Shown: positions 35,955-48,192 of the stretch, one piece after another
How the letters are laid out: the number at the start of each line of letters is the position of its first letter
Position numbering within the stretch: the first letter of the stretch is position 1
Program-made: the position numbers and the translations under genes
Notes under the pieces: generated by a model
Told to the model about the DNA's origin: nothing
Database searches by the model: none
What the model saw: the letters and a program-made list of their open reading frames with translations, nothing else
Assembly: GCF_013141865.1 (NCBI RefSeq)
Contig: NZ_RCST01000001.1
Span: 4,154,001 to 4,218,000, forward strand
Source of the DNA: Methylomonas sp. ZR1
Lineage (GTDB): Bacteria; Pseudomonadota; Gammaproteobacteria; Methylococcales; Methylomonadaceae
DNA: 64,000 bases
Direction of reading: 5' to 3'

Positions 35955-37298
35955 TCAATCCTCCGATGACATTTGTTCGGTTAGGCTTTTAGGCAACTTC
36001 TTCTTAACTTTCACTCCCAATTCTTCTAATGCGCCGGCCTGACGCAGCAAATTACCGCTACCGCTACTGAGCTTGTTGACGATGCCGTCGTAGGTTTTTT
36101 GTACCGTGCTGAGTTGGTTACCCAGTTTTTCAATGTCTTCGACAAAACCTCTGATCTTGTCGTACAGGCTGCCGGCTTTATCAGCGATCAAGCGGGCGTT
36201 TTCGTTTTGTTGTTCGTAACGCCAGATGTTTTGCACGGTGCGCAAAGTTGCCAACAAGGTAGTCGGGGTGACGACGACGATTTTGTGTTCGAAAGCATCG
36301 TTGAATAATTTTTCGTCGGCCTGGAACGCTGCCATAAAGGCGGCTTCGATGGGCATGAACAGCAATACAAAATCCAGTGAACGTAAACCTTTCAAACTGG
36401 AATAGTCTTTATTGCTTAAACCTTTGATGTGATTTCTGACCGCTTCGGTGTGTTGTTTCAGGGCTTCGATGCGTTGGTTATCGTCTTCCGCCGAGCAATA
36501 GCGCTCGTAGGCCACCAATGAAACTTTGGAATCGATGATGACATCCTTGTTTTCCGGTAAGCGGACGATGACATCCGGTTTGAACAGGCGGTTGTCTTCA
36601 TCGCGAAACGCGCCTTGGGTTTCGTATTCGATACCTTTGCGTAAACCGGATTGTTCCAAGACTTTTTCTAGGATCATCTCCCCCCAATTACCCTGGGTTT
36701 TATGATCGCCTTTCAAGGCGCGAGTTAGGTTCAGCGCGTCCTGATTCATCTTCGCGGTATCGCGGCGTAGCGAGACGATTTCCTCGCGTAAGGAAATGCG
36801 GTCTTTGGTTTCGTTATCGTAAACGCTTTCGACGCGGCTTTTGAATTCACCGAGTTGTTGCTTAAGTGGTGCAACCAAACTTTCGATACTGACTTTATTG
36901 TGTTCGGTAAATTGCTTGCCGCGTTCTTCGAAGATCTTATGCGCCAGATTCTCGAACTGGGTTTTTAACTGATTTTCCGCATCTTGCAGTAGGCGGATTT
37001 TCTCGGCGTTGCTTTTGTGTTGTTCTTGCTGACGCGCGTTGAGATCCGCGTTTTCGGTTTTCAACTCCAACAATTGTTGCTGTAGCAACTGCAACTCGGA
37101 TTCTTTTTGCGCCAACAGCAAAACCCGCTCTTCCGCCACGGCCAATTTAACGGCTTGTTGCTGGACTTGCTGTTGCTGATGCTCTAACTGACTTTGCAAT
37201 TCGCGCTGCCGCTTACCGCTCAGCCAGGCGCAAGTCAGGTAACCAAGCAAAGCCGCCAACGGTATTGCCGCCAGTGCCATCCCTATTTCTGTTTCCAT
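35955..37298 (-). CDS. rmuC: DNA recombination protein RmuC
   Basis: 447 residues. An N-terminal membrane helix (ALAAIPLAALLGYLTCAWLSG) and a long coiled coil rich in Gln/Leu (to about 150) precede the RmuC core: LTRALKGDHKTQGNWGEMILEKVLEQSGLRKGIEYETQ, VIVRLPENKDVIIDSKVSLVAYERY, FVLLFMPIEAAFMAA and VVVTPTTLLATLRTVQNIWRYEQQNENA. The core belongs to the PD-(D/E)XK nuclease-like fold. RmuC restrains recombination at inverted repeats and has been linked to phage defence; only the former is classical. Confidence 0.93.
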   Translation of the reverse strand: METEIGMALAAIPLAALLGYLTCAWLSGKRQRELQSQLEHQQQQVQQQAVKLAVAEERVLLLAQKESELQLLQQQLLELKTENADLNARQQEQHKSNAEKIRLLQDAENQLKTQFENLAHKIFEERGKQFTEHNKVSIESLVAPLKQQLGEFKSRVESVYDNETKDRISLREEIVSLRRDTAKMNQDALNLTRALKGDHKTQGNWGEMILEKVLEQSGLRKGIEYETQGAFRDEDNRLFKPDVIVRLPENKDVIIDSKVSLVAYERYCSAEDDNQRIEALKQHTEAVRNHIKGLSNKDYSSLKGLRSLDFVLLFMPIEAAFMAAFQADEKLFNDAFEHKIVVVTPTTLLATLRTVQNIWRYEQQNENARLIADKAGSLYDKIRGFVEDIEKLGNQLSTVQKTYDGIVNKLSSGSGNLLRQAGALEELGVKVKKKLPKSLTEQMSSED

Positions 37299-37329
37299 CG
37301 AAATCCTCTTAATAAATCAAGCAGACGGT

Positions 37330-37977
37330 TTACCGCGGCTTGATCGACAAATCCCCAATCGTAAAACCAATGTCAAAGCCCTTGCCTTTACCCATCAACA
37401 CCAGGGAAATTTCGCCACGGGTCAATACTTGCCTATCCACCGAGTTTTTAATCCCAAAGTGATTACCCAGCGAAATGTAATCGCCAAAAATTTCGCTGAT
37501 ATATTTCACATCGGTGAAATGGCCTTCGCCTTCAATAACCGAATAGCCAATCGTAAAACCTATGCTTTTTGAGGACAGCTTTACCGCTGCCTTTTGGCCA
37601 TTACGGCAGGTGATTTCGCCAGTACCGTCGTATTGCTTATAAGCCAGCGAAAAGCCCTCCATCTTGTAGGTCATGCTGCAGGTACCCAGTTTCTTTTCGC
37701 CAAACTGCTCGTTAAAGTCAATCTCGGCCTGGTTAGGCTGGCCGGTATCAGTGGTTTCCGGCGCGGCCGGTGTTGCCGGTTCCGATGGCTTTGGAGACGG
37801 TGCGTCGGTTAGCGGATGGGTAACAAAATCGGCGTGGCTTATATTGGAAAACCCGACAAGTAGACAAGCAACGTAAAGTAGTATCCGACCAGAAATCTTA
37901 TACTTGGCTGAGTTAATCAGGATTAGGCTATAACCCTGTTTCTTTGGAGTTGGCAAGTGGGTTGGCTGTTTATTCAT
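37330..37977 (-). CDS. Secreted hypothetical protein
   Basis: 215 residues. A hydrophobic segment (ILLYVACLLVGFSNISHA, ending about residue 50) looks like a signal peptide after a long basic leader; a later start may be the true one, but no ATG lies between. A Pro/Thr/Ala linker (SPKPSEPATPAAPET) precedes a beta-rich domain with SMTYKMEGFSLAYKQYDGTGEITCRNGQ and SLGNHFGIKNSVDRQVLTRGEISLVLMGKGKGFDIGFTIGDLSI. The family is not identified; probably periplasmic or outer-membrane associated. The 187-bp gap before YoeB holds no evident gene. Confidence 0.65.
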   Translation of the reverse strand: MNKQPTHLPTPKKQGYSLILINSAKYKISGRILLYVACLLVGFSNISHADFVTHPLTDAPSPKPSEPATPAAPETTDTGQPNQAEIDFNEQFGEKKLGTCSMTYKMEGFSLAYKQYDGTGEITCRNGQKAAVKLSSKSIGFTIGYSVIEGEGHFTDVKYISEIFGDYISLGNHFGIKNSVDRQVLTRGEISLVLMGKGKGFDIGFTIGDLSIKPR

Positions 37978-38164
37978 CTATTTCGTCCAAATCAGTTAGA
38001 CACGGAATATACGATTTGGCCAGAGAGCACAAATCGTTGGTTTTCAAAGCTGGGAAAGCCTGCTTTGAGTTATCAGGAGAGATTGTAGGCTTGGGATTAG
38101 CGGGTGGGAATGGCGAAAATCAAAATTGTACCGCCGAGCGATGGCGACGCTCAGATACTGACTT

Positions 38165-38434
38165 TCAATGTTGGTCGTAATGTCCGCCGATAGCAAAAAT
38201 ATAAATGCAGTTATCGTCGAACTTATAAATCAGCCGGTCTTTATGCGAAATTCGCTTGGACCAAAGTCCGGAAAGATTGTGACGTAAGGGTTCCGGTTTG
38301 CCCAAACCAGTTGCGGGATCACCGCGCAGCATTTCCTTGAACAGTTTGCAAAGCGCTTTGTGTAAAACTTTGTCTTTGTCTCTCAGCGCTTCGTAGACAA
38401 CCCAAGTGTTACCTTCAAATGCCAGCGATCTCAA
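38165..38434 (-). CDS. yoeB: YoeB-family mRNA interferase toxin
   Basis: 89 residues. SLAFEGNTWVVYEALRDKDKVLHKALCKLFKEMLRGDPATGLGKPEPLRHNLSGLWSKRISHKDRLIYKFDDNCIYIFAIGGHYD matches the Txe/YoeB family, with the C-terminal catalytic HY and conserved Arg residues. YoeB cleaves mRNA at the ribosomal A site. The only in-frame start near the family N-terminus is a TTG at 38434, inside the antitoxin gene (20-bp overlap), so translation is presumably coupled. Confidence 0.9.
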   Translation of the reverse strand: MRSLAFEGNTWVVYEALRDKDKVLHKALCKLFKEMLRGDPATGLGKPEPLRHNLSGLWSKRISHKDRLIYKFDDNCIYIFAIGGHYDQH

Positions 38435-38687
38435 TGAATTGCTCTTCGCTTGGTCGGTAGCCTTGCTGTTGAGTGTGTGTGGCGGCGGAAGCAGCGATTT
38501 GTGCCATCAGGTTGGCGTTTTGCAGCACATAAAGCGTTTCCTGCTCCCGTTCCCAATCGTCGGCGCTGATAACCACAAACGCTTCTCCAGCTCGGCGCGT
38601 GACTTTCAGCGGCTCGTGATTATCGACCACTTGCTCGACGTAGCTTTTTAAATTGTCCCGAAATTGATTGACGCTGACGGTTTCCAT
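38415..38687 (-). CDS. yefM: YefM/Phd-family antitoxin
   Basis: 90 residues. METVSVNQFRDNLKSYVEQVVDNHEPLKVTRRAGEAFVVISADDWEREQETLYVLQN is the Phd/YefM fold that binds both YoeB and operator DNA. GGAG lies about 10 bp before the ATG, next to a small inverted repeat around GGTACGGAACTTCCGTACA, a candidate autoregulatory site. Confidence 0.92.
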   Translation of the reverse strand: METVSVNQFRDNLKSYVEQVVDNHEPLKVTRRAGEAFVVISADDWEREQETLYVLQNANLMAQIAASAATHTQQQGYRPSEEQFIEIAGI

Positions 38688-38814
38688 AATGGCTTTCTCC
38701 TGTACGGAAGTTCCGTACCATTATAGGATGAAAGTCGTTATTGGGCTACGGTTATGAACGATGCTAGCCACTCTGCTATTCTCTGCGTCAGACTGTAAAA
38801 ACAAGATTTGGTAG

Positions 38815-38840
38815 GTGCGGTTAGCGGAGCGTAACCGCAC
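38815..38840. repeat. REP-like hairpin
   Basis: GTGCGGTTA (38815-38823), loop GCGGAGCG, TAACCGCAC (38832-38840), a perfect 9-bp stem. This GTGCGGTTA-type hairpin is a familiar dispersed repeat in gammaproteobacteria. It lies just beyond the 3' end of the LprI-like gene. Confidence 0.65.
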
Positions 38841-38890
38841 GAATGGAAGGCTTTCATGCCTCCGATTATGCTTCGCCAACTGGAGCGGAC

Positions 38891-39277
38891 TCACCGGTTG
38901 GATGTCCAGTTTTCCAGAGTTTTGGTTCGGAGTTCCGTTGCTGTTTTCAGACAACTGAAATAGTCCAACTGCCATATGGAACCACCTTCGGATTGTTTTA
39001 CTTCTTCTTTGCAATGCGGATCCCGATCCTTAAGCCAAAATCGTTGCTGCTGACGAAGTACCTTTTGCTTCTCGAGAGTCAACTTGGATATGGTAGCTTT
39101 GTATACCTTATTCAAAGTAACGTCTGCCATCTTGTAATCACGCAAAGCACACGCATTCATTTCTTGCTGATTCCCTTCATAGTTACACTGAAACGAACCT
39201 TCGACATCAGTTGGAAGGCTAGCTGCGCTGGCTGTTCCAGCAAACAGAACAACCAATAATAGAGTGGGTATTGCCAT
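38891..39277 (-). CDS. LprI-family (DUF1311) secreted protein
   Basis: 128 residues with signal peptide ending TASA. The mature part, NACALRDYKMADVTLNKVYKATISKLTLEKQKVLRQQQRFWLKDRDPHC, is the lysozyme-inhibitor LprI N-terminal domain: C-A-x-x-x-x-x-x-D-x-x-L-N-x-x-Y and QRxWLxxRD. Members inhibit lysozyme or have unknown envelope roles. Four cysteines suggest two disulfides. Confidence 0.88.
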   Translation of the reverse strand: MAIPTLLLVVLFAGTASAASLPTDVEGSFQCNYEGNQQEMNACALRDYKMADVTLNKVYKATISKLTLEKQKVLRQQQRFWLKDRDPHCKEEVKQSEGGSIWQLDYFSCLKTATELRTKTLENWTSNR

Positions 39278-39324
39278 TTAGCCTAACAAAATTAAAAGGT
39301 TCTGCATGCTGACTCTGCTCAACC

Positions 39325-40605
39325 TCACAACCCGTTAAAAACCTCAGCTGCCGCATCCACCGTCGCCTGCAAATCCTGATCCGAATGCGCAGCAGACACA
39401 AAACCAGCTTCAAAAGCCGACGGCGCTAGGTACACACCTTTATCCAACATCGCATGGAAAAATTGCTTAAAGCGATTTACATCGCAAGCCATAACCTGGG
39501 AAAAACGGCTGACCGATTTTTCATTGCTAAAGAACAAACCGAACATGCCGCCGACTTGGTTGGTAGTGAAGGCGATGCCGGCCTGATCGGCAGCGGTTTG
39601 TAGGCCGGCCAATAATTTTGCGGTTTGGGCGGTCAAAGCCTCGTAGAAGCCGGGCTGGTTGATCAGTTCCAGGGTTTTCAAGCCAGCGGCCATCGCCACC
39701 GGGCAGCCGGACAAAGTGCCGGCTTGATAAACCGGACCCAGCGGCGCCAGATATTCCATAATCTTGCGGCTGCCGCCGAAAGCGCCGACCGGCAGGCCGC
39801 CGCCGATGATTTTACCCAGTGTGGTCAAATCCGGTTTAACGCCGTACAGGCCTTGCGCGCCTTGCAAACCAACGCGGAAGCCGGTCATTACTTCATCAAA
39901 AATCAACACGCTGCCGTATTGATCGCAAACCTCGCGCAAAGTTTGCAGAAATCCCGGCTCGGGCGGAATGCAGTTCATGTTGCCGGCTACCGGTTCGACG
40001 ATGATGCAGGCGATTTTGTCGCCAAATTCGGCGAAGGTGCTGCGCACCGCATCGCTGTCATTGTAAGTCAGGGTTAGGGTGTCGGCAGCGACGGAGGCCG
40101 GCACGCCGGGTGAACTGGGTACACCAAAGGTCAACGCACCGGAACCGGCTTTGACCAACAAGGAATCAGAATGGCCGTGGTAGCAGCCTTCGAATTTAAC
40201 GATCTTGTCGCGGCCGGTATAACCGCGCGCCAGGCGCAATGCGCTCATGGTGGCTTCGGTGCCGGAGCTGACCATGCGCACCATTTCTATGGACGGCAAC
40301 AGTTTGCAGACTGTTTGCGCCATCAGCGTTTCTATCGCGGTGGGGGCACCGAAGCTCAAGCCTTTTTCGGCGCTGTGCTTAACGGCTTCGATCACGGCCG
40401 GATGCGCATGCCCCAAAATCATTGGCCCCCAGGAACCGACATAATCGATGTAGCGCTTACCTTCGCTGTCGTAAACGTAAGCGCCGGCCGCGCGGTCGAA
40501 ATATACCGGCGTGCCGCCAACACCGCTGAAGGAACGCACCGGCGAGTTGACGCCGCCGGGAATGTATTGTTTGGCTTTAGAAAATAATTCGGAAGATAGT
40601 GTCAT
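39325..40605 (-). CDS. hemL: Glutamate-1-semialdehyde 2,1-aminomutase
   Basis: 426 residues, standard length. [88 protein letters not shown] and the PLP lysine motif [17 protein letters not shown] identify HemL. It converts glutamate-1-semialdehyde to 5-aminolevulinate, the C5 entry to tetrapyrroles. No other heme gene is adjacent. Confidence 0.97.
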   Translation of the reverse strand: MTLSSELFSKAKQYIPGGVNSPVRSFSGVGGTPVYFDRAAGAYVYDSEGKRYIDYVGSWGPMILGHAHPAVIEAVKHSAEKGLSFGAPTAIETLMAQTVCKLLPSIEMVRMVSSGTEATMSALRLARGYTGRDKIVKFEGCYHGHSDSLLVKAGSGALTFGVPSSPGVPASVAADTLTLTYNDSDAVRSTFAEFGDKIACIIVEPVAGNMNCIPPEPGFLQTLREVCDQYGSVLIFDEVMTGFRVGLQGAQGLYGVKPDLTTLGKIIGGGLPVGAFGGSRKIMEYLAPLGPVYQAGTLSGCPVAMAAGLKTLELINQPGFYEALTAQTAKLLAGLQTAADQAGIAFTTNQVGGMFGLFFSNEKSVSRFSQVMACDVNRFKQFFHAMLDKGVYLAPSAFEAGFVSAAHSDQDLQATVDAAAEVFNGL

Positions 40606-40630
40606 GGGGAATGATAGATTGGGTAAAACG

Positions 40631-40747
40631 GTAGGTTGGGTTACCCTTCAAACACAAAAGCTCGATAGCGGGTAACCCAACATATGAGGCCGACGTGTTG
40701 GGTTACGGCTAACGCCTTTTATGCCCTTTCGGGCAAACCCAACCTAC
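40631..40747. repeat. Compound inverted-repeat element
   Basis: The ends GTAGGTTGGGTT (40631-40642) and AACCCAACCTAC (40736-40747) are perfect inverted copies. An inner pair TTGGGTTACCC (40636-40646) and GGGTAACCCAA (40670-40680) is also perfect, and a further TGTTGGGTTAC lies between. It is a REP/BIME-like dispersed element filling the hemL-lipoprotein gap. Confidence 0.65.
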
Positions 40748-40751
40748 GATC

Positions 40752-41192
40752 TTATTGTGGTTTGCCAAACAAATGCGGCCCTTTGGGCTGCGGTTTGTTT
40801 TGCAAACAGAAATACGCCGCAGCATCGAATTTGATCTGCAAGGTGTGGGTGTCTTCGTGGTCTTCCAGATATTTCTCGGCATCAATTTCCGATAGATCTT
40901 TCATGATGTGTTCGGCGATACAGTCACAGCTTTCTTGGAAGCGTTTTTCGTCGACGTCTTTGTTATTCGAATTTTTCAGTTCCCGCGCGACGCATTTGGC
41001 CGAAAACTCTTTTTCGAATTGGCGTTTCTCAGGTTCGGTCGCTTCGCCGCTATCCACGCGATGGACAGCTTTTTTACTTGCAGACGGGGCACTGGCTTTG
41101 GGTGTTTCCGCTTCATCGCTGGAGCAGCCGGCAAGGGTCAACGCCGAAACAATCAGCGTGGCAAACAGATAAGACGTTTTTCTAGTTTTCAT
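40752..41192 (-). CDS. Hypothetical lipoprotein
   Basis: 146 residues. Lipobox SALTLAGC with Cys23 as lipid site; then a Ser/Ala-rich linker and a compact domain with four cysteines (SAKCVAREL, SCDCIAEHI, AAYFCLQN). The CxC and helical spacing suggest a small disulfide-stabilised domain. I do not recognise the family. It lies 17 bp downstream of gmk. Confidence 0.75.
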   Translation of the reverse strand: MKTRKTSYLFATLIVSALTLAGCSSDEAETPKASAPSASKKAVHRVDSGEATEPEKRQFEKEFSAKCVARELKNSNNKDVDEKRFQESCDCIAEHIMKDLSEIDAEKYLEDHEDTHTLQIKFDAAAYFCLQNKPQPKGPHLFGKPQ

Positions 41193-41209
41193 AAGTGTTG
41201 TTAGTTCTA

Positions 41210-41854
<645 letters not shown>

Positions 41855-41939
41855 TCATTCTTTTCTGATAACGTCCATAGAGTCAAGCCCTAAGCGGTCA
41901 CTGTGGTATCATGCAAGGCCTTTCTAAGCCCCTTCTTGA

Positions 41940-43262
41940 ATGCCGATGAGTGTGATTTGGAACAACTGCCTGGCCAAGCTTGAACATGAAATTCCCAGTA
42001 CCGATTTCAGCACCTGGATCAGGCCGCTGCAAGCAGTGGAAACCGACAGCCAGTTAAAATTGCTTGCTCCCAACCGGTTTATTATCGACCACATCAAACA
42101 ACATTTTTTCGCGATCATCGAAGACGCCGTCAACGAGTTTTCCAATGCGACCTTGGCGGTGCAGTTTGAAATAGGCAGTAAAAAATCGCCGGCTATCAAA
42201 GCACCGGCACTCAGCAAGAGTCCGACGCAAAAGAAGAATCAACCCAATTTTTTAAACAAAGCTTTCACTTTCGAGAGCTTTGTGGAGGGTAAATCCAACC
42301 AATTGGCCAGAGCTGCTTCGGTAACAGTTTCCGACAATATCGGCAAAGTTTACAACCCGCTGTTTATCTACGGCAGTTCCGGTTTGGGTAAAACCCACTT
42401 GATGCATGCCATAGGCAACGCGGTGTTGTTGAAAAAACCCGACGCCAATATTGTTTATCTGCATTCCGAGAAGTTTGTGCAGGACATGGTCAAGGCGCTG
42501 CAACAAAACAGCATCAACCAATTTAAAGAGTACTACCGCAGCATTGATATTTTATTGATGGACGACATCCAGTTTCTGGCGGGTAAGGAGCGCTCACAAG
42601 AAGAGTTTTTCCACACCTTTAACAATCTGCTGGATAACAAACATCAGGTGGTTTTGACCTGCGATAAATATCCGAAAGAAATCGATGGTTTGGAAGATCG
42701 TTTGAAATCGCGCTTCGGTTGGGGTTTGCCAGTGGCTATCGAACCGCCGGATCTGGAAACCCGTGCCGCTATCTTGATTAAAAAGGCCATGCAAGTCGGT
42801 GTGGATCTGGATCAAGACATTGCCTTTTTCATTGCTAAACGCATACCTTCCAATGTTAGAGATTTGGAAGGTGCGTTACGGCGGGTGGTAGCCAACTCGC
42901 AATTTACCGGCCGCGACATCACTCTGGAATTTACCAAGGAAGCGTTGCACGATTTGATCAGCTTGCAAGACAAGTTGATCAGTATCGATAACATTCAAAA
43001 GACCGTGGCCGAATATTTCAAGATTAGGGTGGCTGATTTATCCTCAAAAAATCGCAAACAATCCATCACTCGGCCACGACAGGTGGCTATGTGTTTGGCT
43101 AGAGAGTTGACCTCTCACAGTTATCCGGAAATTGGTGATGCGTTTGGCGGACGCGATCACACGACAGTCATCAACGCCTGCAAGCGGGTGGCTGAGTTGA
43201 AAGATGACGATGTGAAGATGGCGGAAGATTACAAAAACCTGTTGAGAACCTTATCGCATTAA
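41940..43262 (+). CDS. dnaA: Chromosomal replication initiator DnaA
   Basis: 440 residues. Domain [29 protein letters not shown]; short linker; AAA+ domain with Walker A GSSGLGKT (145-152) and Walker B LLMDD (205-209); domain IV with the DnaA-box recognition signature [40 protein letters not shown]. It opens oriC and starts replication. A second ATG two codons later (MSVIWNN) is an alternative start. Confidence 0.98.
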   Translation: MPMSVIWNNCLAKLEHEIPSTDFSTWIRPLQAVETDSQLKLLAPNRFIIDHIKQHFFAIIEDAVNEFSNATLAVQFEIGSKKSPAIKAPALSKSPTQKKNQPNFLNKAFTFESFVEGKSNQLARAASVTVSDNIGKVYNPLFIYGSSGLGKTHLMHAIGNAVLLKKPDANIVYLHSEKFVQDMVKALQQNSINQFKEYYRSIDILLMDDIQFLAGKERSQEEFFHTFNNLLDNKHQVVLTCDKYPKEIDGLEDRLKSRFGWGLPVAIEPPDLETRAAILIKKAMQVGVDLDQDIAFFIAKRIPSNVRDLEGALRRVVANSQFTGRDITLEFTKEALHDLISLQDKLISIDNIQKTVAEYFKIRVADLSSKNRKQSITRPRQVAMCLARELTSHSYPEIGDAFGGRDHTTVINACKRVAELKDDDVKMAEDYKNLLRTLSH

Positions 43263-43274
43263 TTGCGCTTAAGT

Positions 43275-43451
43275 TGTGGATAAAGTGTGCCGGAAATAGC
43301 CTATCCAGCTTATCCACAAACCCCATACAAGCTATAACGGTATCCGACAACAATGTTTGATACATGCTAAGATTTTGATTTAAATTAGATAAAACCTGTT
43401 TTCCACAGCTTTTTGTTTACATAGTAGTAACAATATATAAAAGATATTTAT
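43275..43451. other. Candidate oriC (dnaA-dnaN intergenic region)
   Basis: Three DnaA boxes: TGTGGATAA (43275-43283, minus), TTATCCACA (43310-43318) and TTTTCCACA (43399-43407). An AT-rich tract follows to the dnaN start and would serve as the unwinding element. Position between dnaA and dnaN is a common origin site. A related region lies at 35727. Confidence 0.7.
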
Positions 43452-44555
43452 ATGAAATTTATTATTAGCAAAGATCAAATTTTGCCGCCGTTGCAGCAAA
43501 TCGTCAGCGTTATCGAGAAACGGCAAACCATGCCGATTCTGTCCAATGTGTTGTTGCAGGCCAGCGACGAGCAGCTGGTGATGACCGGTACGGATACGGA
43601 AATCCAGATCGTTGCTAAGTTAAATATCGAATCAATAGCACATTCTGGAGAAATCACGGTTCCTGCCAGAAAATTTCTGGATATTTGCCGCTTATTACCC
43701 AATGGCGCGGAAATTCACTTCGAATTACAAGATGACAAAGTCAAGATTGTCGCCGGGCGTAGCCGATTTTCGTTGAGCACCCTTCCGGCCGAGCATTACC
43801 CTGAATTCAATGAGTCAGAGTTTGAGCACAGCTTTTTGCTGAATGCCGGCAAATTTAAGAAGGCGTTGGATAAAACCGTATTTTGCATGGCTAATCAGGA
43901 CGTACGCTATTACCTGAACGGTTTGTTGTTGAACGTGAGTAATTCCAGGCTGAAGTTGGTGGCTTCCGATGGTCATCGTTTGTCGATTTATGAAGACGAT
44001 ATTGGACAGGCGACCGGTTATGAATCCCGCATCATCATGCCCAGAAAAGCGGTGCAGGAACTTAGCCGCTTGCTGGACGATGCAGACGCTGAACTAAACA
44101 TCCAGTTTTCCAGCAACAACATCCGAATTTATTACAAGGATGTGGTGTTTTCTTCCAAACTGATCGATGCCAAGTTTCCGGATTTCAGTAAAGTGTTTAA
44201 TCAAAGCTTTATGAGTCCTTTGCTAATCCAAAAACAAGTCTTGCGAGATGCGTTAACGCGGGTGGCGATTCTGTCTAATGAAAAGTACAAGGGCGTGACT
44301 TTCGATATATCCGGCGATTTGCTGAAACTCAGTACGCATAATCCCGAGCATGACGAGGCCGAGGAAGAGTTGATCATCGATTATCAAGGTGAGCCCTTGA
44401 GTATTTCGTTTAACTCGCAGTACATGTTGGATGCTGTGTCCAATTTGGATTCCGAAATGGCGGTGCTGACCATAGCCGGCAATGCCAGCAGTTGTTTTAT
44501 TGAAGAACCCGAACAGCCTTTATTTAAATTTATTGTGATGCCGATGCGGATGTAG
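43452..44555 (+). CDS. dnaN: DNA polymerase III beta sliding clamp
   Basis: 367 residues, standard. KFIISKDQILPPLQQIVSVIEKRQTMPILSNVLL at the start, LPAEHYPEFNE in the middle and the invariant C-terminal MPMRM are clamp signatures. It forms the ring dimer that tethers polymerase III. The gene begins directly at the end of the AT-rich oriC-like tract, 189 bp after dnaA. Confidence 0.98.
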   Translation: MKFIISKDQILPPLQQIVSVIEKRQTMPILSNVLLQASDEQLVMTGTDTEIQIVAKLNIESIAHSGEITVPARKFLDICRLLPNGAEIHFELQDDKVKIVAGRSRFSLSTLPAEHYPEFNESEFEHSFLLNAGKFKKALDKTVFCMANQDVRYYLNGLLLNVSNSRLKLVASDGHRLSIYEDDIGQATGYESRIIMPRKAVQELSRLLDDADAELNIQFSSNNIRIYYKDVVFSSKLIDAKFPDFSKVFNQSFMSPLLIQKQVLRDALTRVAILSNEKYKGVTFDISGDLLKLSTHNPEHDEAEEELIIDYQGEPLSISFNSQYMLDAVSNLDSEMAVLTIAGNASSCFIEEPEQPLFKFIVMPMRM

Positions 44556-44569
44556 GTTGTCCAGGGATT

Positions 44570-45643
44570 ATGACCTTATTAAAGCTGGATGTGCTGTCGG
44601 TCAGAAACATCCATTCCGCAAGTATCTCGCCGTCTCCTGCCATTAATTTCATCACCGGCGCCAATGCCAGCGGCAAGAGTTCGCTGCTGGAAGCTATTTT
44701 TATTTTGGGTAGATCCCGTTCGTTTAGAACGACCCATACCAAGCAGGCAATTTCTTTCGAACAGTCGCAATTGACCGTGTCGGCGCAAAATCGGCAACAC
44801 TCCGGTTCGGTCAGTACGCTGGGGATACAGATTGACAATAAACAATGCCATATCCGCATCGATCAGGAAGATCGGCAAAAAGCGGATTTGGCTTACGCAT
44901 TGCCGGTGCAATTGATTCATCCCAAGAGTTATCGCTTGCTGGACTCCGGGCCGCAAATCCGTAGAGAGTTTTTAGACTGGGGGATTTTTAATCAGCACAA
45001 AAACTTTCTGCCCTGTTGGCGCAAGTTTAATAAGGCTTTGCAGCAACGCAACGCTTTGTTGAAAACCCGGCAAATCAAGCAGCTGCCTGCCTGGGACAAA
45101 GAACTTGTGGAATACGGGCAGGTGATTAACGATTTTCGTTTGGCCTATGTAGCCAGCCTGCAACCGGTGTTTTTAGAAATGGCTGGCCATTTCTTGGATA
45201 GGGATGATGTCGATTTACGCTTCTTGCCAGGCTGGGACGATAGACAAGCCTTAGACTTTATTTTGAAAAACGATCTAGACCGAGATATGCGCTATGGCTT
45301 TACACATAGCGGCCCGCACCGAGCGGATTTTCAAACGTATCAAAACAAAAGACTGGCTAGAGACTATCTGTCACGCGGACAACAAAAGCTTTTGGTCTTG
45401 GCTTTGTTGTTAGCGCAAGTGACTTTATTAAACCAGGAAAGCCCATACTCGTGCTGCATTCTCATTGACGATCTAGCGTCCGAATTGGATACAGAAAACC
45501 GGGCAAAATTGATAAAATACCTCGTTGGATTGAGTTGCCAGGTTTTTATCAGCAGTACCGATATAGCTGATTTTGGCGACTTAAGTTCGGTAGAAAACTA
45601 TAAATGGTTTCACGTGGAACACGGCGATGTAAAACAATTTTGA
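44570..45643 (+). CDS. recF: Recombination mediator RecF
   Basis: 357 residues. Walker A GANASGKS (30-37), ABC-type signature YLSRGQQKLLVLALLLAQ and Walker B CCILIDDLASELD. It helps load RecA at gaps. The C-terminal codons overlap a ParB-binding parS-like site (45606-45621), so the sequence here is under two constraints. Confidence 0.97.
   Translation: MTLLKLDVLSVRNIHSASISPSPAINFITGANASGKSSLLEAIFILGRSRSFRTTHTKQAISFEQSQLTVSAQNRQHSGSVSTLGIQIDNKQCHIRIDQEDRQKADLAYALPVQLIHPKSYRLLDSGPQIRREFLDWGIFNQHKNFLPCWRKFNKALQQRNALLKTRQIKQLPAWDKELVEYGQVINDFRLAYVASLQPVFLEMAGHFLDRDDVDLRFLPGWDDRQALDFILKNDLDRDMRYGFTHSGPHRADFQTYQNKRLARDYLSRGQQKLLVLALLLAQVTLLNQESPYSCCILIDDLASELDTENRAKLIKYLVGLSCQVFISSTDIADFGDLSSVENYKWFHVEHGDVKQF
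45606..45621. promoter_or_regulatory. parS site 1 (inside the recF 3' end)
   Basis: GGTTTCACGTGGAACA matches the ParB-binding consensus TGTTNCACGTGNAACA at 15 of 16 positions. It is translated as part of recF. Confidence 0.8.
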
Positions 45644-45659
45644 TGTTTCACGTGGAACA
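45644..45659. promoter_or_regulatory. parS site 2 (recF-gyrB gap)
   Basis: TGTTTCACGTGGAACA fits the consensus TGTTNCACGTGNAACA completely and begins on the base after the recF stop codon, 23 bp from site 1. Chromosomal parS sites cluster around oriC and seed ParB spreading. Confidence 0.9.
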
Positions 45660-45718
45660 AATAATAAAAATTAACAACTCCCATCACACACGATACAACC
45701 GATTCATGAGTGACATGA

Positions 45719-48169
<2,451 letters not shown>

Positions 48170-48192
48170 CTAATACTTATATTTAAAAAGCA

